Assembly (NCBI GenBank): GCA_023434665.1
Contig: JAEYSM010000013.1
Location: forward strand, 31,018 to 95,017
Source: Bacteroidota bacterium
Lineage (GTDB): Bacteria; Bacteroidota; Bacteroidia; Bacteroidales; Lentimicrobiaceae
Length of the DNA: 64,000 nucleotides
Reading direction: 5' to 3'
Made by a program: the position numbers and the translations under genes. The notes beneath the pieces were generated by a model. The model worked only from the letters and a program-made list of their open reading frames with translations, made no database searches and was not told where the DNA came from. This document shows positions 45,351-53,946 of the stretch, one piece after another (positions within the stretch are counted from its first letter, which is position 1; every line of letters starts with the position of its first letter).

Positions 45351-45977
45351 TTACTTATAACCAATAGTTTGAGCAATTATAGGTTTCTTTTCGGATGATA
45401 GTTTCAATACTTCCGAGACCACTTTTTCATCAAAGTAACGTCGGGCTACAGTGTTAAGTTCTGCTGATGCGCAATATAAATACAGGTTTTGCATAATAGC
45501 TCCTGCATGTATCCCGGCATAAATTAACTTATTCTCCTCCGTACTGTCCCCTAATTTCGACATATCAGAGACTATCATCACATTCATAGCGGCAGTTCCC
45601 ACAAAATCCTGTCGCCCCGCGCTTTTCATATGATTACCCGGATTGATCATTAAAAGCTTATGATCCTTATCGTTGTATAAGTAAACACCTGTTGGCAGGA
45701 AGACATAAATCTCCATATTCTGACGGTTATTGGCTGTTGGTGCAGTATGTTTACTTTCCTCCTTCCGGTTGATGCCATTTGCTGCCCACAATATATTTGA
45801 TATTTGCTGTAAGCTAAGCTCTTTTGAACTAAATTCTCTTGAACTCTTTCTCTGCGAAAGAGATAACATTAAGGTTTTACCTCCTGTCCTGTCGGGTTCA
45901 GGTAAATTAATCTCTTCTTGTGCTATCATAGGGTTAATAAATAAAAGCACCATAATCATCGTAACAAAAGTTCTCAT
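45351..45977 (-). CDS. Exported SagB/ThcOx-like nitroreductase-family protein
   Basis: The 208 residues have a signal peptide ending in IAQ, then LPEPDRTGGKTLMLSLSQRKSSREFSS, the usual N-terminus of SagB/ThcOx-type flavin oxidoreductases, and ILWAANGINR, TAPTANNRQNMEIYV and AGAIMQNLYLYCASAEL of the FMN-binding fold. SagB enzymes oxidise azoline rings in peptide toxins. No cyclodehydratase or precursor peptide is nearby, so a different exported or envelope redox role is more likely. Export of a flavoprotein is notable. It sits 11 bases upstream of the glycosidase on the same strand. Confidence 0.85.
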   Translation of the reverse strand: MRTFVTMIMVLLFINPMIAQEEINLPEPDRTGGKTLMLSLSQRKSSREFSSKELSLQQISNILWAANGINRKEESKHTAPTANNRQNMEIYVFLPTGVYLYNDKDHKLLMINPGNHMKSAGRQDFVGTAAMNVMIVSDMSKLGDSTEENKLIYAGIHAGAIMQNLYLYCASAELNTVARRYFDEKVVSEVLKLSSEKKPIIAQTIGYK

Positions 45978-46126
45978 CTTGCTTTGTTTTTATAATAATA
46001 TCAAAACAAAAATAAAAAATTAGCTCAAAGGATTTTACCGTCGAGTAAATAAAGAATGAGGCAATTTGTAAAAGTGTATTGATTATTTTATGTATATTTG
46101 CTGAATCGGGATAAAAAATTATAATT

Positions 46127-46336
46127 ATGATAACCTTTAACAGATTTTATACAAATCCTTTTGTTAAGCACATTGCGAAACTTGAAAAATTAAGTAATCA
46201 GCTTAAAAGCAGACGTTCTACCGGTGAAACTCCTATTGAAGTAACACCTGAGCAGGGTGCCAAGGCTGACGAAGCGTCAAAACATCTCGATGCGGCTGTC
46301 GCATTACTGAAAGAACTCGATACCAGAAGATATTAA
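46127..46336 (+). CDS. Small protein of unknown function (69 aa)
   Basis: The 69 residues are helical and charged (FVKHIAKLEKLSNQLKSRR ... SKHLDAAVALLKELDTRRY) with no signal peptide. The frame has its own ATG after an AT-rich stretch and is the only frame between two minus-strand genes. The upstream text contains a TATATTTG box (about 46092), a fair match to a Bacteroidota -7 element. I do not recognise the family. Confidence 0.55.
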   Translation: MITFNRFYTNPFVKHIAKLEKLSNQLKSRRSTGETPIEVTPEQGAKADEASKHLDAAVALLKELDTRRY

Positions 46337-46359
46337 GAGAGGTAAGCTCAATCGCAATA

Positions 46360-47748
46360 TCAAACATTTATCTCGTTCAATTCATTTTCTACTAAGCTAT
46401 CTTCTTCCACTTCTACCGCTTGTTCTATCAATTCAACTGTTTTGGATTCCGGCAATTGCTGAACAGTTTTGAGTTGCCGTTCAATGGCTCTTGACCTCAC
46501 AGCAGCCTGGTCTATTACATTGGTTGCTTCAACCAGCTTTTTCCTTGTTTTATCAAGTATTCCACCAAATTTTCCAAATTCAGTCTTAACAGCACCAAGG
46601 ATTTCCCACACTTCACTCGACCTTTTCTCAATAGCAAGGGTTCTGAATCCCATTTGAAGGCTGCTTAAGAATGCAACTAAATTGGTAGGTCCAACTACGG
46701 TTATTTTATAATCGCGCTGAAGAGTCTCAAATAAGCCTGTGCGCCTTAAGATTTCGGCATAAAGTCCTTCGGTAGGTACAAACATGATAGCAAAATCTGT
46801 CGTCACCGGAGGATTGATATATTTATCTTTAATATCGGCAGCACACTTCTTCACGGAGTTTTCGAATTGCTTTATGGCCATTTCAATCTCTTTTGGACCT
46901 GAGTTCGAAATATTCTCGTAAGCATCCGTCAATCTCTGGTAATCTTCATTCGGGAATTTTGAATCGATGGGAAGTAATACGTGCCGGTCATCCGAATTTT
47001 TTCCCGGTAGCTTAACAGCGAATTCAACACGTTCAAGACTACCTTCTTTAGTTGCTGAATTTTGCTCATACTGTTCGCGTGATAGAATCTGTTCAAGTAT
47101 AGCTCCTAATTGTATTTCACCAAGATTTCCTCTTGTTTTAACGTTGGTGAGCACTTTCTTAAGATCTCCAACACCGGAAGCCAGCGACTGCATTTCACCT
47201 AAACCTTTATGCACCTGCTCCAAACGATCGCTGATCAACTTGAATGACTCATTAAACCTCTTTTCAATGGTCTCCTGAAGTTTCTCATCCACCACTTTCC
47301 TCATTTCTTCAAGTCTTACATCCACTACCCCCTGCATGTCTTTGAGTTTCTCGTCAACGGTTTTCCTCATTTGATCGGCCTTTGTGCTGTTCTCCTGCTG
47401 AATAATCTGCAATTTATTTTCTATGGTATCTCTTATACTTTTTAAGTTAGCAGTCAGATTTTCACTCATAGTAATAAGCGATTTATTCAACTCTTCCCGG
47501 TTGTCCCTGAATAAGGTATTCGACTCCATCCTCGAATTGCGGAATTCTTCCCGTATCGAAGGCTCCATTTTATCCACTTCAGTGACTAGCCACGTAGATT
47601 CAGCAGTCATTTTCGATAAGGTTTCTTCTACTTTAAGCAACTTCTCCTCTATCGTCAGAAAAGCAGTATTATTCCTACCTTTTAAAGTTATCCAAACAAT
47701 TACCAGACAACATACCAATACCAGTGCCAATAAGATTATTTCAACCAT
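46360..47748 (-). CDS. rmuC: DNA recombination protein RmuC
   Basis: The 462 residues have a short N-terminal membrane segment (2-22), a long coiled-coil region (about 30-190) and the RmuC nuclease-like domain (about 200-400). The domain carries KTRGNLGEIQLGAILEQIL, LPIDSKFPNEDYQRL, FVPTEGLYAEIL and VVGPTNLVAFLSSLQMGF. RmuC limits inversions between short repeats and is thought to be a membrane-tethered endonuclease. Length and motif order are normal. It stands alone, convergent with the 69-aa gene. Confidence 0.95.
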   Translation of the reverse strand: MVEIILLALVLVCCLVIVWITLKGRNNTAFLTIEEKLLKVEETLSKMTAESTWLVTEVDKMEPSIREEFRNSRMESNTLFRDNREELNKSLITMSENLTANLKSIRDTIENKLQIIQQENSTKADQMRKTVDEKLKDMQGVVDVRLEEMRKVVDEKLQETIEKRFNESFKLISDRLEQVHKGLGEMQSLASGVGDLKKVLTNVKTRGNLGEIQLGAILEQILSREQYEQNSATKEGSLERVEFAVKLPGKNSDDRHVLLPIDSKFPNEDYQRLTDAYENISNSGPKEIEMAIKQFENSVKKCAADIKDKYINPPVTTDFAIMFVPTEGLYAEILRRTGLFETLQRDYKITVVGPTNLVAFLSSLQMGFRTLAIEKRSSEVWEILGAVKTEFGKFGGILDKTRKKLVEATNVIDQAAVRSRAIERQLKTVQQLPESKTVELIEQAVEVEEDSLVENELNEINV

Positions 47749-47832
47749 TGCAATTATCTTAAGTTATAATCAACAAAAATAAGGGGTCATTGCGACATAA
47801 CAGGACGTTATCGCGACAACCTGATAAAAAAA

Positions 47833-48747
47833 TTATACAGTTAGCTCTTTGGAATACAAGGAACTTCCGTTCAGATGAGCATTCTTCACCTGTTTAATAA
47901 GTTCAATGGGTTTCAAAACTTTCATCTCTCCACCAAAGGACAAAAGTTCCATTACTAAATCGTATGTGAGAAACAACGTGAGTTCAATAATGAGACCATG
48001 TTCATTATCCTGAATTATCCTTTGTGTTTCATGCAATGGTAGCGTTTTTATATATCGTCCCTGTTTTTCGGTAAACCATATCTCTATTTTACTTGGCTTT
48101 GATGCATTAGGACTTATAATACCAAAACAGTTTTTGTAATAATCATTGACATTAAAATCAGGCGGTGCTTCAAATTTCTGCTTTGTAATTTCCAGATCCG
48201 TTAACCTGTCCAATCCAAAGGTCTTTATTTTATTATCTTTTAAATCTTTACCAACTATGTACCATCTGTTTTTGAATTCCTTAAGTGCATAAGGTTCAAT
48301 TAACCGTTCCGAGTCTTTTTCGTCTTTAAAAGAACTGTAAAGAAATGAAAGCCTTCGCTTATTTCTCATTGCGTGCAATACGCCGTTCAGATGCTCGGTT
48401 CCAACAGGCTTCCTTTTCTCGAAGTGAATAAAATCTGAAAGCCTGTCAGCCATATTCAATGCATTGAAAGTGTCAAAAGCTTCCAATATCCTCTCATTGA
48501 TCTCCTGCTGCTCATCTTCATTGATATAGTAGTTTCTGTTTGATCTGTGATACTGTATATCAATCTTGTAAACTTGTCTTATATCAATGATATCTCTCTG
48601 AAAAGTCCTGAGCGATATATTGAAATCGTATTCTTCAAGTTCCGATTGATAGGCCAGATAATCGGCGATCTCCTGAAAAGTTGCCGGATGCTTCCTGAGC
48701 TTCTTAATTATTAATGTGTATCGTGTGAGCGATTCTCTCTTTGACAT
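47833..48747 (-). CDS. WYL-domain transcriptional regulator
   Basis: I start at the ATG at 48747 (MSKRESLTRY), giving 304 residues. An upstream in-frame ATG at 48807 would add 20 residues overlapping the preceding small gene and the palindrome. The protein has an N-terminal winged helix-turn-helix (about 1-70, FQEIADYLAYQSELEEYDFNISLRTFQRDI) and a WYL domain (about 130-210, RRLSFLYSSF, LIEPYALKEFKNRWYIVG). A C-terminal WCX-type extension follows. WYL domains sense nucleic acid or small ligands and often control DNA-damage or defence genes. A perfect palindrome at 48750-48765 touches its start and is its likely own operator. Confidence 0.9.
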   Translation of the reverse strand: MSKRESLTRYTLIIKKLRKHPATFQEIADYLAYQSELEEYDFNISLRTFQRDIIDIRQVYKIDIQYHRSNRNYYINEDEQQEINERILEAFDTFNALNMADRLSDFIHFEKRKPVGTEHLNGVLHAMRNKRRLSFLYSSFKDEKDSERLIEPYALKEFKNRWYIVGKDLKDNKIKTFGLDRLTDLEITKQKFEAPPDFNVNDYYKNCFGIISPNASKPSKIEIWFTEKQGRYIKTLPLHETQRIIQDNEHGLIIELTLFLTYDLVMELLSFGGEMKVLKPIELIKQVKNAHLNGSSLYSKELTV

Positions 48748-48749
48748 GA

Positions 48750-48765
48750 CAGGGAAATTTCCCTG
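48750..48765. promoter_or_regulatory. Perfect 16-base palindrome abutting the WYL regulator start
   Basis: CAGGGAAATTTCCCTG is a perfect palindrome two bases upstream of the ATG at 48747 and 14 bases past the stop of the 48780-48974 gene. Its placement fits autoregulation by the WYL protein. Confidence 0.6.
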
Positions 48766-48779
48766 CAATATAATAAAAA

Positions 48780-48974
48780 TTAAACCTGCGAAGTCAAATA
48801 GATCCAATCACTTTTGGGCTCAACTATAATTGATTCAATTTCCAGATCCAAAGCTTGTCTAAACATGGAGATGGCATAAAGATTATTCAGTATGCTTTCT
48901 TGTGTTCTGGTGCTCTTTTTTGATGAAAGATGATTGCTCTTTCTGATTCTCCTTCTCTTAATTACAGCATTCAT
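48780..48974 (-). CDS. Small basic protein upstream of the WYL regulator
   Basis: The 64 residues begin with a highly basic stretch (IKRRRIRKSNHLSSKKS) and continue helical and then acidic. A minus-strand TATTTTTG box (49006-49013) lies 32 bases upstream, consistent with a real transcription start. No domain is recognised; the basic N-terminus might bind nucleic acid. It ends 33 bases before the WYL start, so the two are probably co-transcribed, with the palindrome between them. Confidence 0.5.
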   Translation of the reverse strand: MNAVIKRRRIRKSNHLSSKKSTRTQESILNNLYAISMFRQALDLEIESIIVEPKSDWIYLTSQV

Positions 48975-49005
48975 GATGTACCTCGTTCTTTTAATTGTTA
49001 TGAGA

Positions 49006-49013
49006 CAAAAATA
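49006..49013 (-). promoter_or_regulatory. Candidate -7 box upstream of the small basic gene and WYL regulator
   Basis: On the minus strand TATTTTTG matches TAnnTTTG. A well-spaced -33 TTTG was not found. Confidence 0.35.
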
Positions 49014-49048
49014 CAGGGCACTAACGTCAATGAATGTCGTTGTTATTA

Positions 49049-49855
49049 TTAATTTTTATTCCTGAGAATATCTTCAGCTCTTTTGATTGCTGTTATATCT
49101 GTAATAATAGCTGCAAAACCATCTCCTTCCCAACCACAAATAGAAATCAATAAATGTTTACCGAGCTGTTCGTTAAAGGTATCAATCAACATGGAATCGC
49201 CCTCAGCAATCATTCTTTTAAACTCTTTAATCCTGAAAGGTATTGGATTATTCTGCATTTCAGAACCTAGTCTGTTCAGTATTTTTGATTCAGGGATGTG
49301 TATAATATTCTCAAACTTCCGATTCACATTTATGATCTTATAATCAACCGGTGCACCATTTTTATCGTAAACAAGCCGACAGATGCAGACCCCTTCATTC
49401 ATTGTTTCAAATAAGGTGCGCAAGGTTTTTTCGCTTTCTACCAATGCATTCTCTGTCTCAATCTTCTGCAGAATCATTTCTTGTTTCTGAATTGCAGCTT
49501 CTATTGCAGGCACTAGTCGTATTAAGTTCTGCTTTATAACATAATCATCAGCACCTGCCTTCATGCACTCCACAGCAATATCTTCATTTAAAGTATTTGT
49601 CACCAAAATGAAAGGTGTCAAGGGGGCAATATCTTTTCTGATCATCAATGCCTGCATTCCATTAAAGGATGGCAAAGAGTAATCAGAAAGAATCAAATCA
49701 GGTTTAAAATCGTGTAGACTATTGGCGAACTCCTTTCTCGTTTGCACGAGTCTATAGGAAAACTTTATACCGGCTTTGGCGATATGCCGTTTCAGGAGTT
49801 CGGCATCATCATCGTAATCTTCAACTATGAGTATATTGATAACATCTTTTTTCAT
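49049..49855 (-). CDS. Response regulator with receiver and PAS domains
   Basis: The 268 residues have a receiver domain with phospho-acceptor Asp58 (LILSDYSLPSF) and acidic residues near 12-17, and a KQ switch segment (DDYVIKQNL). A helical linker (about 125-150) and a PAS domain (about 150-260, FETMNEGVCICRLVY ... AIITDITAIKRAED) follow. There is no DNA-binding or catalytic output domain, so it probably relays a signal by protein contact, in the manner of a REC-PAS protein feeding a histidine kinase. The separate PAS histidine kinase at 38166 could be a partner, but nothing in the sequence proves it. Confidence 0.88.
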   Translation of the reverse strand: MKKDVINILIVEDYDDDAELLKRHIAKAGIKFSYRLVQTRKEFANSLHDFKPDLILSDYSLPSFNGMQALMIRKDIAPLTPFILVTNTLNEDIAVECMKAGADDYVIKQNLIRLVPAIEAAIQKQEMILQKIETENALVESEKTLRTLFETMNEGVCICRLVYDKNGAPVDYKIINVNRKFENIIHIPESKILNRLGSEMQNNPIPFRIKEFKRMIAEGDSMLIDTFNEQLGKHLLISICGWEGDGFAAIITDITAIKRAEDILRNKN

Positions 49856-49910
49856 TAAAGAATAACGGAAATAGAGCTTTAAGGTTGAAGTCAGCGCTTA
49901 AATATCTAAC

Positions 49911-50246
49911 TCAGTACAGGAGGTGCATCTTATCCTTGTTCTTCCATCCGGCCTGATATCCATGCTTCACAAAATAAATTTTGAGGTCTGCCTGATAATC
50001 ATAATTGACAAAATACACCTTTTTATCGGCCTGATAATCATATTCGGTGAAATACCAGTATCCGTTATTACCATTTACCTGGTAATCATACTTTACCTTA
50101 TAAACCAAAAGATCAGCCTTGTATTCATAATCAGTAACATAAACTTTTATATCTGCCTGATAAGAATAATTAACCGAAAAGATTTTCTGAGCTGATACCG
50201 AACAGGATATGGTAAACAAAACGAAAATCAAATAATATCTTTTCAT
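49911..50246 (-). CDS. DUF6150-type secreted repeat protein
   Basis: The 111 residues have a signal peptide ending in VSAQ, then several short repeats of the form (Y/N)xYxYQADxKVYxVxY (NYSYQADIKVYVTDY, KYDYQVNG, NYDYQADLKIYFVKH) and a closing YQAGWKNKDKMHLLY. This matches DUF6150, widespread in Bacteroidota and of unknown function. Each repeat is one beta hairpin, suggesting a small beta-solenoid or sheet on the cell surface. It lies 20 bases downstream of the carboxypeptidase gene on the same strand, perhaps co-transcribed. Confidence 0.82.
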   Translation of the reverse strand: MKRYYLIFVLFTISCSVSAQKIFSVNYSYQADIKVYVTDYEYKADLLVYKVKYDYQVNGNNGYWYFTEYDYQADKKVYFVNYDYQADLKIYFVKHGYQAGWKNKDKMHLLY

Positions 50247-50266
50247 TTGCCAAATTATATGAGTTG

Positions 50267-51691
50267 CTATTCTTTCATCTCATCTTTAGCAGCAGGTGGG
50301 TACAGATGCGGGAATTCCAATTCATTTATCCTGTTTTCCCAATTTGTCACATTTGACTTCTTATGTCTCAACACCGGCGCTGAATGATAATCCCTTATAG
50401 CCAAAGATAATGATTTTCCAAGATTTCTCAAATTATCGGGATTTACCCAATGGGGTGCATAACCTGCCCTGCCATACGTCATTTCCATAGTTATTGCCAT
50501 CACCTGGTCGCGAAAATTTACCCACCACCAGCTTTCAGGGTAAGTCTTACCTGCAAAGCTTCCTCCTCCTTCCATGGGCAAGGGCTCTAACATGTTCTCA
50601 CCGTAATGTTCCCCGACTTTTTCAATAAAGTGTAATTGCTTATCCCAAAGCGAAGATTCCTCCGAAGAATAACCCAAATACTCAGGTCCGAAATGAGGGA
50701 AGAAAAAGGGTCGTATATCAGGTTCACTTGCAGAAGCGTGGAGATTTAAAGCCATCGTTACAGGAGGACCTCCATCCGTCATGAGTTGTTTTGCGATCTG
50801 ATGTACAATTTCCACTTCAACAGGGGAATTTGCCAAAAGATTTATGGGATCTGAGCTATCATAATACCACATTAATTCAAGATTTTCGGAATTTGGAGTG
50901 GTCCGGTAATTTCCAACCACTACTCCATCCACATTCTGCATTGGAATGATATAAAACTCAAAACCCGACAAGATAGCTGCTGTTTCAGCATTTCCTGAAA
51001 TCAGATGGTTTATCAGTCCTTCAATCACAAACGAAGCAGGTATTTCGGCAGGATGCGTACGGGCATGAATAAACACTCTCTTCTTATTTGTCTGCAGTAC
51101 TGAGAAATCAGAAATTTTCAGAAGGTATAAAGGACGCCCTTGCTGCGAATAACCTGCTATTTCTATATTTACGAAAGGATTGCCATTTATTTGCTGAAGA
51201 TAATCTTCCAGGTCTGATAGTGTATAGGGATAGAACATAGACATATAGACCGTTGAATCCTCAAACTTCCTATTGACTACTATTCTATTCCCGGGATATT
51301 GATTTGTTTCAGCAACAGCAAACCGCTGGTATTCCTTAGGGGTAGATCCATAAACGGGGATATAAAAATAAGGCCAGCCCGAGTTCTGAACCGATACCTC
51401 CAGTTCAGCTCCCTTCTTTACATGATCCATTCTTATTGACCACCATGCCCTGAAAGAAGCAGGCAAACTATGATCGTCGTTATCATCTCCAATATAGAGA
51501 TTCCAAACGGTATCATTAATTCTGTTAATCACTCCTATGTTTCCTGATTCGAACGAATCGGTAACAGCTGTGGGAATATAAATTCCGGAAGTGTCAGGAA
51601 TAACCACATCCGGAACATCTTCCTGATTTTCCTTTTCACAGGAAATAAGGAAAACTATTGCGGTAAAAACGATCGTAATAAACTGTTTCAT
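50267..51691 (-). CDS. M14 zinc carboxypeptidase lipoprotein (cytosolic-carboxypeptidase-like)
   Basis: The 474 residues have a lipoprotein signal (LISC, Cys18) with an acidic run after it, consistent with surface display. An N-terminal beta-sandwich (about 45-150, RAWWSIRMDHVKKG) resembles that of Nna1/CCP enzymes. The M14 catalytic domain follows, with zinc ligands His213 and Glu216 (HPAE) and a third ligand His318 (LNLHAS). The EMTYGRAG segment carries the general-base Glu. Substrates may be peptides or peptidoglycan tails. It stands in a minus-strand run between the Omp28-type gene (51758) and the DUF6150 gene. Confidence 0.88.
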   Translation of the reverse strand: MKQFITIVFTAIVFLISCEKENQEDVPDVVIPDTSGIYIPTAVTDSFESGNIGVINRINDTVWNLYIGDDNDDHSLPASFRAWWSIRMDHVKKGAELEVSVQNSGWPYFYIPVYGSTPKEYQRFAVAETNQYPGNRIVVNRKFEDSTVYMSMFYPYTLSDLEDYLQQINGNPFVNIEIAGYSQQGRPLYLLKISDFSVLQTNKKRVFIHARTHPAEIPASFVIEGLINHLISGNAETAAILSGFEFYIIPMQNVDGVVVGNYRTTPNSENLELMWYYDSSDPINLLANSPVEVEIVHQIAKQLMTDGGPPVTMALNLHASASEPDIRPFFFPHFGPEYLGYSSEESSLWDKQLHFIEKVGEHYGENMLEPLPMEGGGSFAGKTYPESWWWVNFRDQVMAITMEMTYGRAGYAPHWVNPDNLRNLGKSLSLAIRDYHSAPVLRHKKSNVTNWENRINELEFPHLYPPAAKDEMKE

Positions 51692-51757
51692 AAACTATTT
51701 TACAGACAAATTACACGTTCAAAAAGGATACCACAATAGTTTTCCATGTGATTAATT

Positions 51758-53860
51758 CTATTTTACAATACTAAGCTTTTTAGTATCCGATATCGTTTTA
51801 CCGTTTATTATCCGGTATGTGTACAAACCTGAAGGCAAATTATTTAATTCCACTCTTAATACTGATACACTTCCTACTGTCTGACTCATTACCTTCACAC
51901 CATTGACATTGTACATTTCAAGGATTCCGCCATTAGCTTCCTTAGAAACCGGAATAAAAGTATAATCCTGTGCAGGGTTCGGATAATTCTGTCCTGCTAT
52001 AAGAGTATTAACTGAAGCCTGATAATCAGTACCAACCATTTCGGCTGAGAGCCATTGACGGGAAAGGCTAATTATTTCATTCCTTACATCGGCATTGCTA
52101 ATCATCTCCAAACCTACGCCAAAATAAATACTCCTGTATCCCGGAGCCTCATACTTGATAGCTGCCACCTTCGAATCATCAGTATAATTAAAGATAACAT
52201 CAGCTCCTTCTCCTGCTGAAATTACATCCGGATACATGTTACCACCATAAACATCAATAATATTTGATTGAGGCACTGTTCCAAAAATATCATCATCTGT
52301 ATTGGCATTCAGCTTATTATTTGCAGATGTCCCATCATTGACAAAGCCTGCCTTCAGATAATTTGTGTAGAAATTTCTGGTTATGGCATTTCCATTCGAT
52401 CCTGATTCTCCACTCATTATATCCCATCCGATATCTTGTCCTGCTATAAATACATTTCCACCGGCATCCATATAATCCATCAGAGCCTCAGCCTGACTAT
52501 CTGATAGAGCAGGGAATGTCCATGCAATATTTAACCAGAGAGTAAAAACATCCGAAGCGGCATCTGCATTAACCATATCCCGCATATCATCGGCACTGGC
52601 AACTGCATAAGATGTTATTCCTGATGCTTCAAGTCCCTCCAGATATTTGCCCTGATGTAATATTGTTTCAGGCCCACCAGTTCCATTTACTACTAAATCA
52701 GTAACTCCGGCTATTAGTTTTACTTTCTTTTGTTGTTCAGGTGCAGCAGGCACATCAAGAGATTTCATTTTAAGGATCAATGCAGGGAAACCAGCCATCT
52801 CACCGGGAGTGATATATAGTTTAATATTCTGTGGAACACCCTTGGTCAGATCAATCTCTGCCTGATTTATATAATCAATTCCGTTAATCTCAAACGACAC
52901 AATCCAGTCAGCAGGTAGATTCTCATTTTCCAATGTCAGCAGGAATGGGGTTGTGCCATTTATATTTGAGTTAGCTTCAAAGTCAAATACTTGCTCAAAA
53001 CCCTTATACCCTTTCTTGACATTCGGATCTATTGATGAGATGCTACCAATATTTAAATTTGTTCCACCTGTAGCAGCCACTTCAGTGCCGGTATAGATTT
53101 CCTGGTGACTTTCAGTTACAAAGGCAACCACTTTCATATTCGCTACAATTGCAGGCACGTTGTTATAAGAAGCAGGAATAGTGTATGAGTATGTCCGGCT
53201 GACAAGAGAACCCTGAGTGGTTGTTGTAACCTCGTCACCCCACTGACCGGTTATCATGTGTCTCAGCATGCGCATGTGAAGATAATTGTTGCCGGCACCT
53301 CCACCAATTTGAGGACCATAGATACTATCCTGAATCAATACCACATTTATAAAATTAGACGATGCAGGAGAATTTGATGTATAATAAAGCTCAACATCAA
53401 CAGTAAGTGCTCGTGTTAATGGATTAAACTGAGAAGCAACTCCAATATTAACAGGTGAAGCTTGAGCCATTATCTGATTGCAGGCACCTGTCCATGAACC
53501 TCTTCCCATAGTGGTATTAGTCCCGCTGAAAACATGTCTGTTGACAGTTCCTGCGGGATAACTGTTAACTCCCGCCTGTGAAGCAAGGGCATCACCAAAT
53601 GGGGTTCTGTAATCAGGCTCACCCGCACTGGGAGCAGCAAAACTTCCCTGGTGAATAGCAATTGCAAATGCTCTTCCCGGGTTATTTTGCATAATTGCTT
53701 TTGCAATTGCATGCCCATCAGGGCAATATCCGCAATGAATACCGGTAAACTCTTCAAGAATCGCATTCTTGAGTGTAGGCTCAGTTCCAACAATGGTCTG
53801 AGCAGATAACCCTGTAACCATGAAAATAGCCAGGGCCATGATAGTAAAGATTTTTCTCAT
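51758..53860 (-). CDS. Omp28-related protein with T9SS sorting domain
   Basis: The 700 residues have a signal peptide ending in LSAQ, then the Omp28 fold (LEEFTGIHCGYCPDGH, with thioredoxin-like CxxC at Cys43/Cys46, and PAGTVNRH). A central beta-rich domain follows, then a DJ-1/ThiJ-like region (about 395-600, MDYMDAGGNVFIAGQDIGWDI), and a C-terminal T9SS type A domain (LIAGQNYPNPAQDYTFIPV ... ISDTKKLSIVK). Omp28 proteins are surface adhesins or fibronectin-binding proteins in Porphyromonas. The CxxC suggests a redox-capable site. It lies 86 bases upstream of the glycosyltransferase gene's stop and is probably transcribed separately from the polysaccharide operon. Confidence 0.87.
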   Translation of the reverse strand: MRKIFTIMALAIFMVTGLSAQTIVGTEPTLKNAILEEFTGIHCGYCPDGHAIAKAIMQNNPGRAFAIAIHQGSFAAPSAGEPDYRTPFGDALASQAGVNSYPAGTVNRHVFSGTNTTMGRGSWTGACNQIMAQASPVNIGVASQFNPLTRALTVDVELYYTSNSPASSNFINVVLIQDSIYGPQIGGGAGNNYLHMRMLRHMITGQWGDEVTTTTQGSLVSRTYSYTIPASYNNVPAIVANMKVVAFVTESHQEIYTGTEVAATGGTNLNIGSISSIDPNVKKGYKGFEQVFDFEANSNINGTTPFLLTLENENLPADWIVSFEINGIDYINQAEIDLTKGVPQNIKLYITPGEMAGFPALILKMKSLDVPAAPEQQKKVKLIAGVTDLVVNGTGGPETILHQGKYLEGLEASGITSYAVASADDMRDMVNADAASDVFTLWLNIAWTFPALSDSQAEALMDYMDAGGNVFIAGQDIGWDIMSGESGSNGNAITRNFYTNYLKAGFVNDGTSANNKLNANTDDDIFGTVPQSNIIDVYGGNMYPDVISAGEGADVIFNYTDDSKVAAIKYEAPGYRSIYFGVGLEMISNADVRNEIISLSRQWLSAEMVGTDYQASVNTLIAGQNYPNPAQDYTFIPVSKEANGGILEMYNVNGVKVMSQTVGSVSVLRVELNNLPSGLYTYRIINGKTISDTKKLSIVK

Positions 53861-53946
53861 AGTGAGGACTTAAATGATTGAATGTATTTAGTGAACCAAA
53901 CAAATATACAAAAGATTCATTTGGTTAACCTTCAAACAAAAATAAT

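Noticed and set aside
45351..46336. Peptide-modification (azoline) cluster around the SagB-like gene
   Set aside because: No YcaO-type cyclodehydratase, precursor peptide or transporter nearby; the 69-aa frame is not Cys/Ser/Thr-rich at its end.
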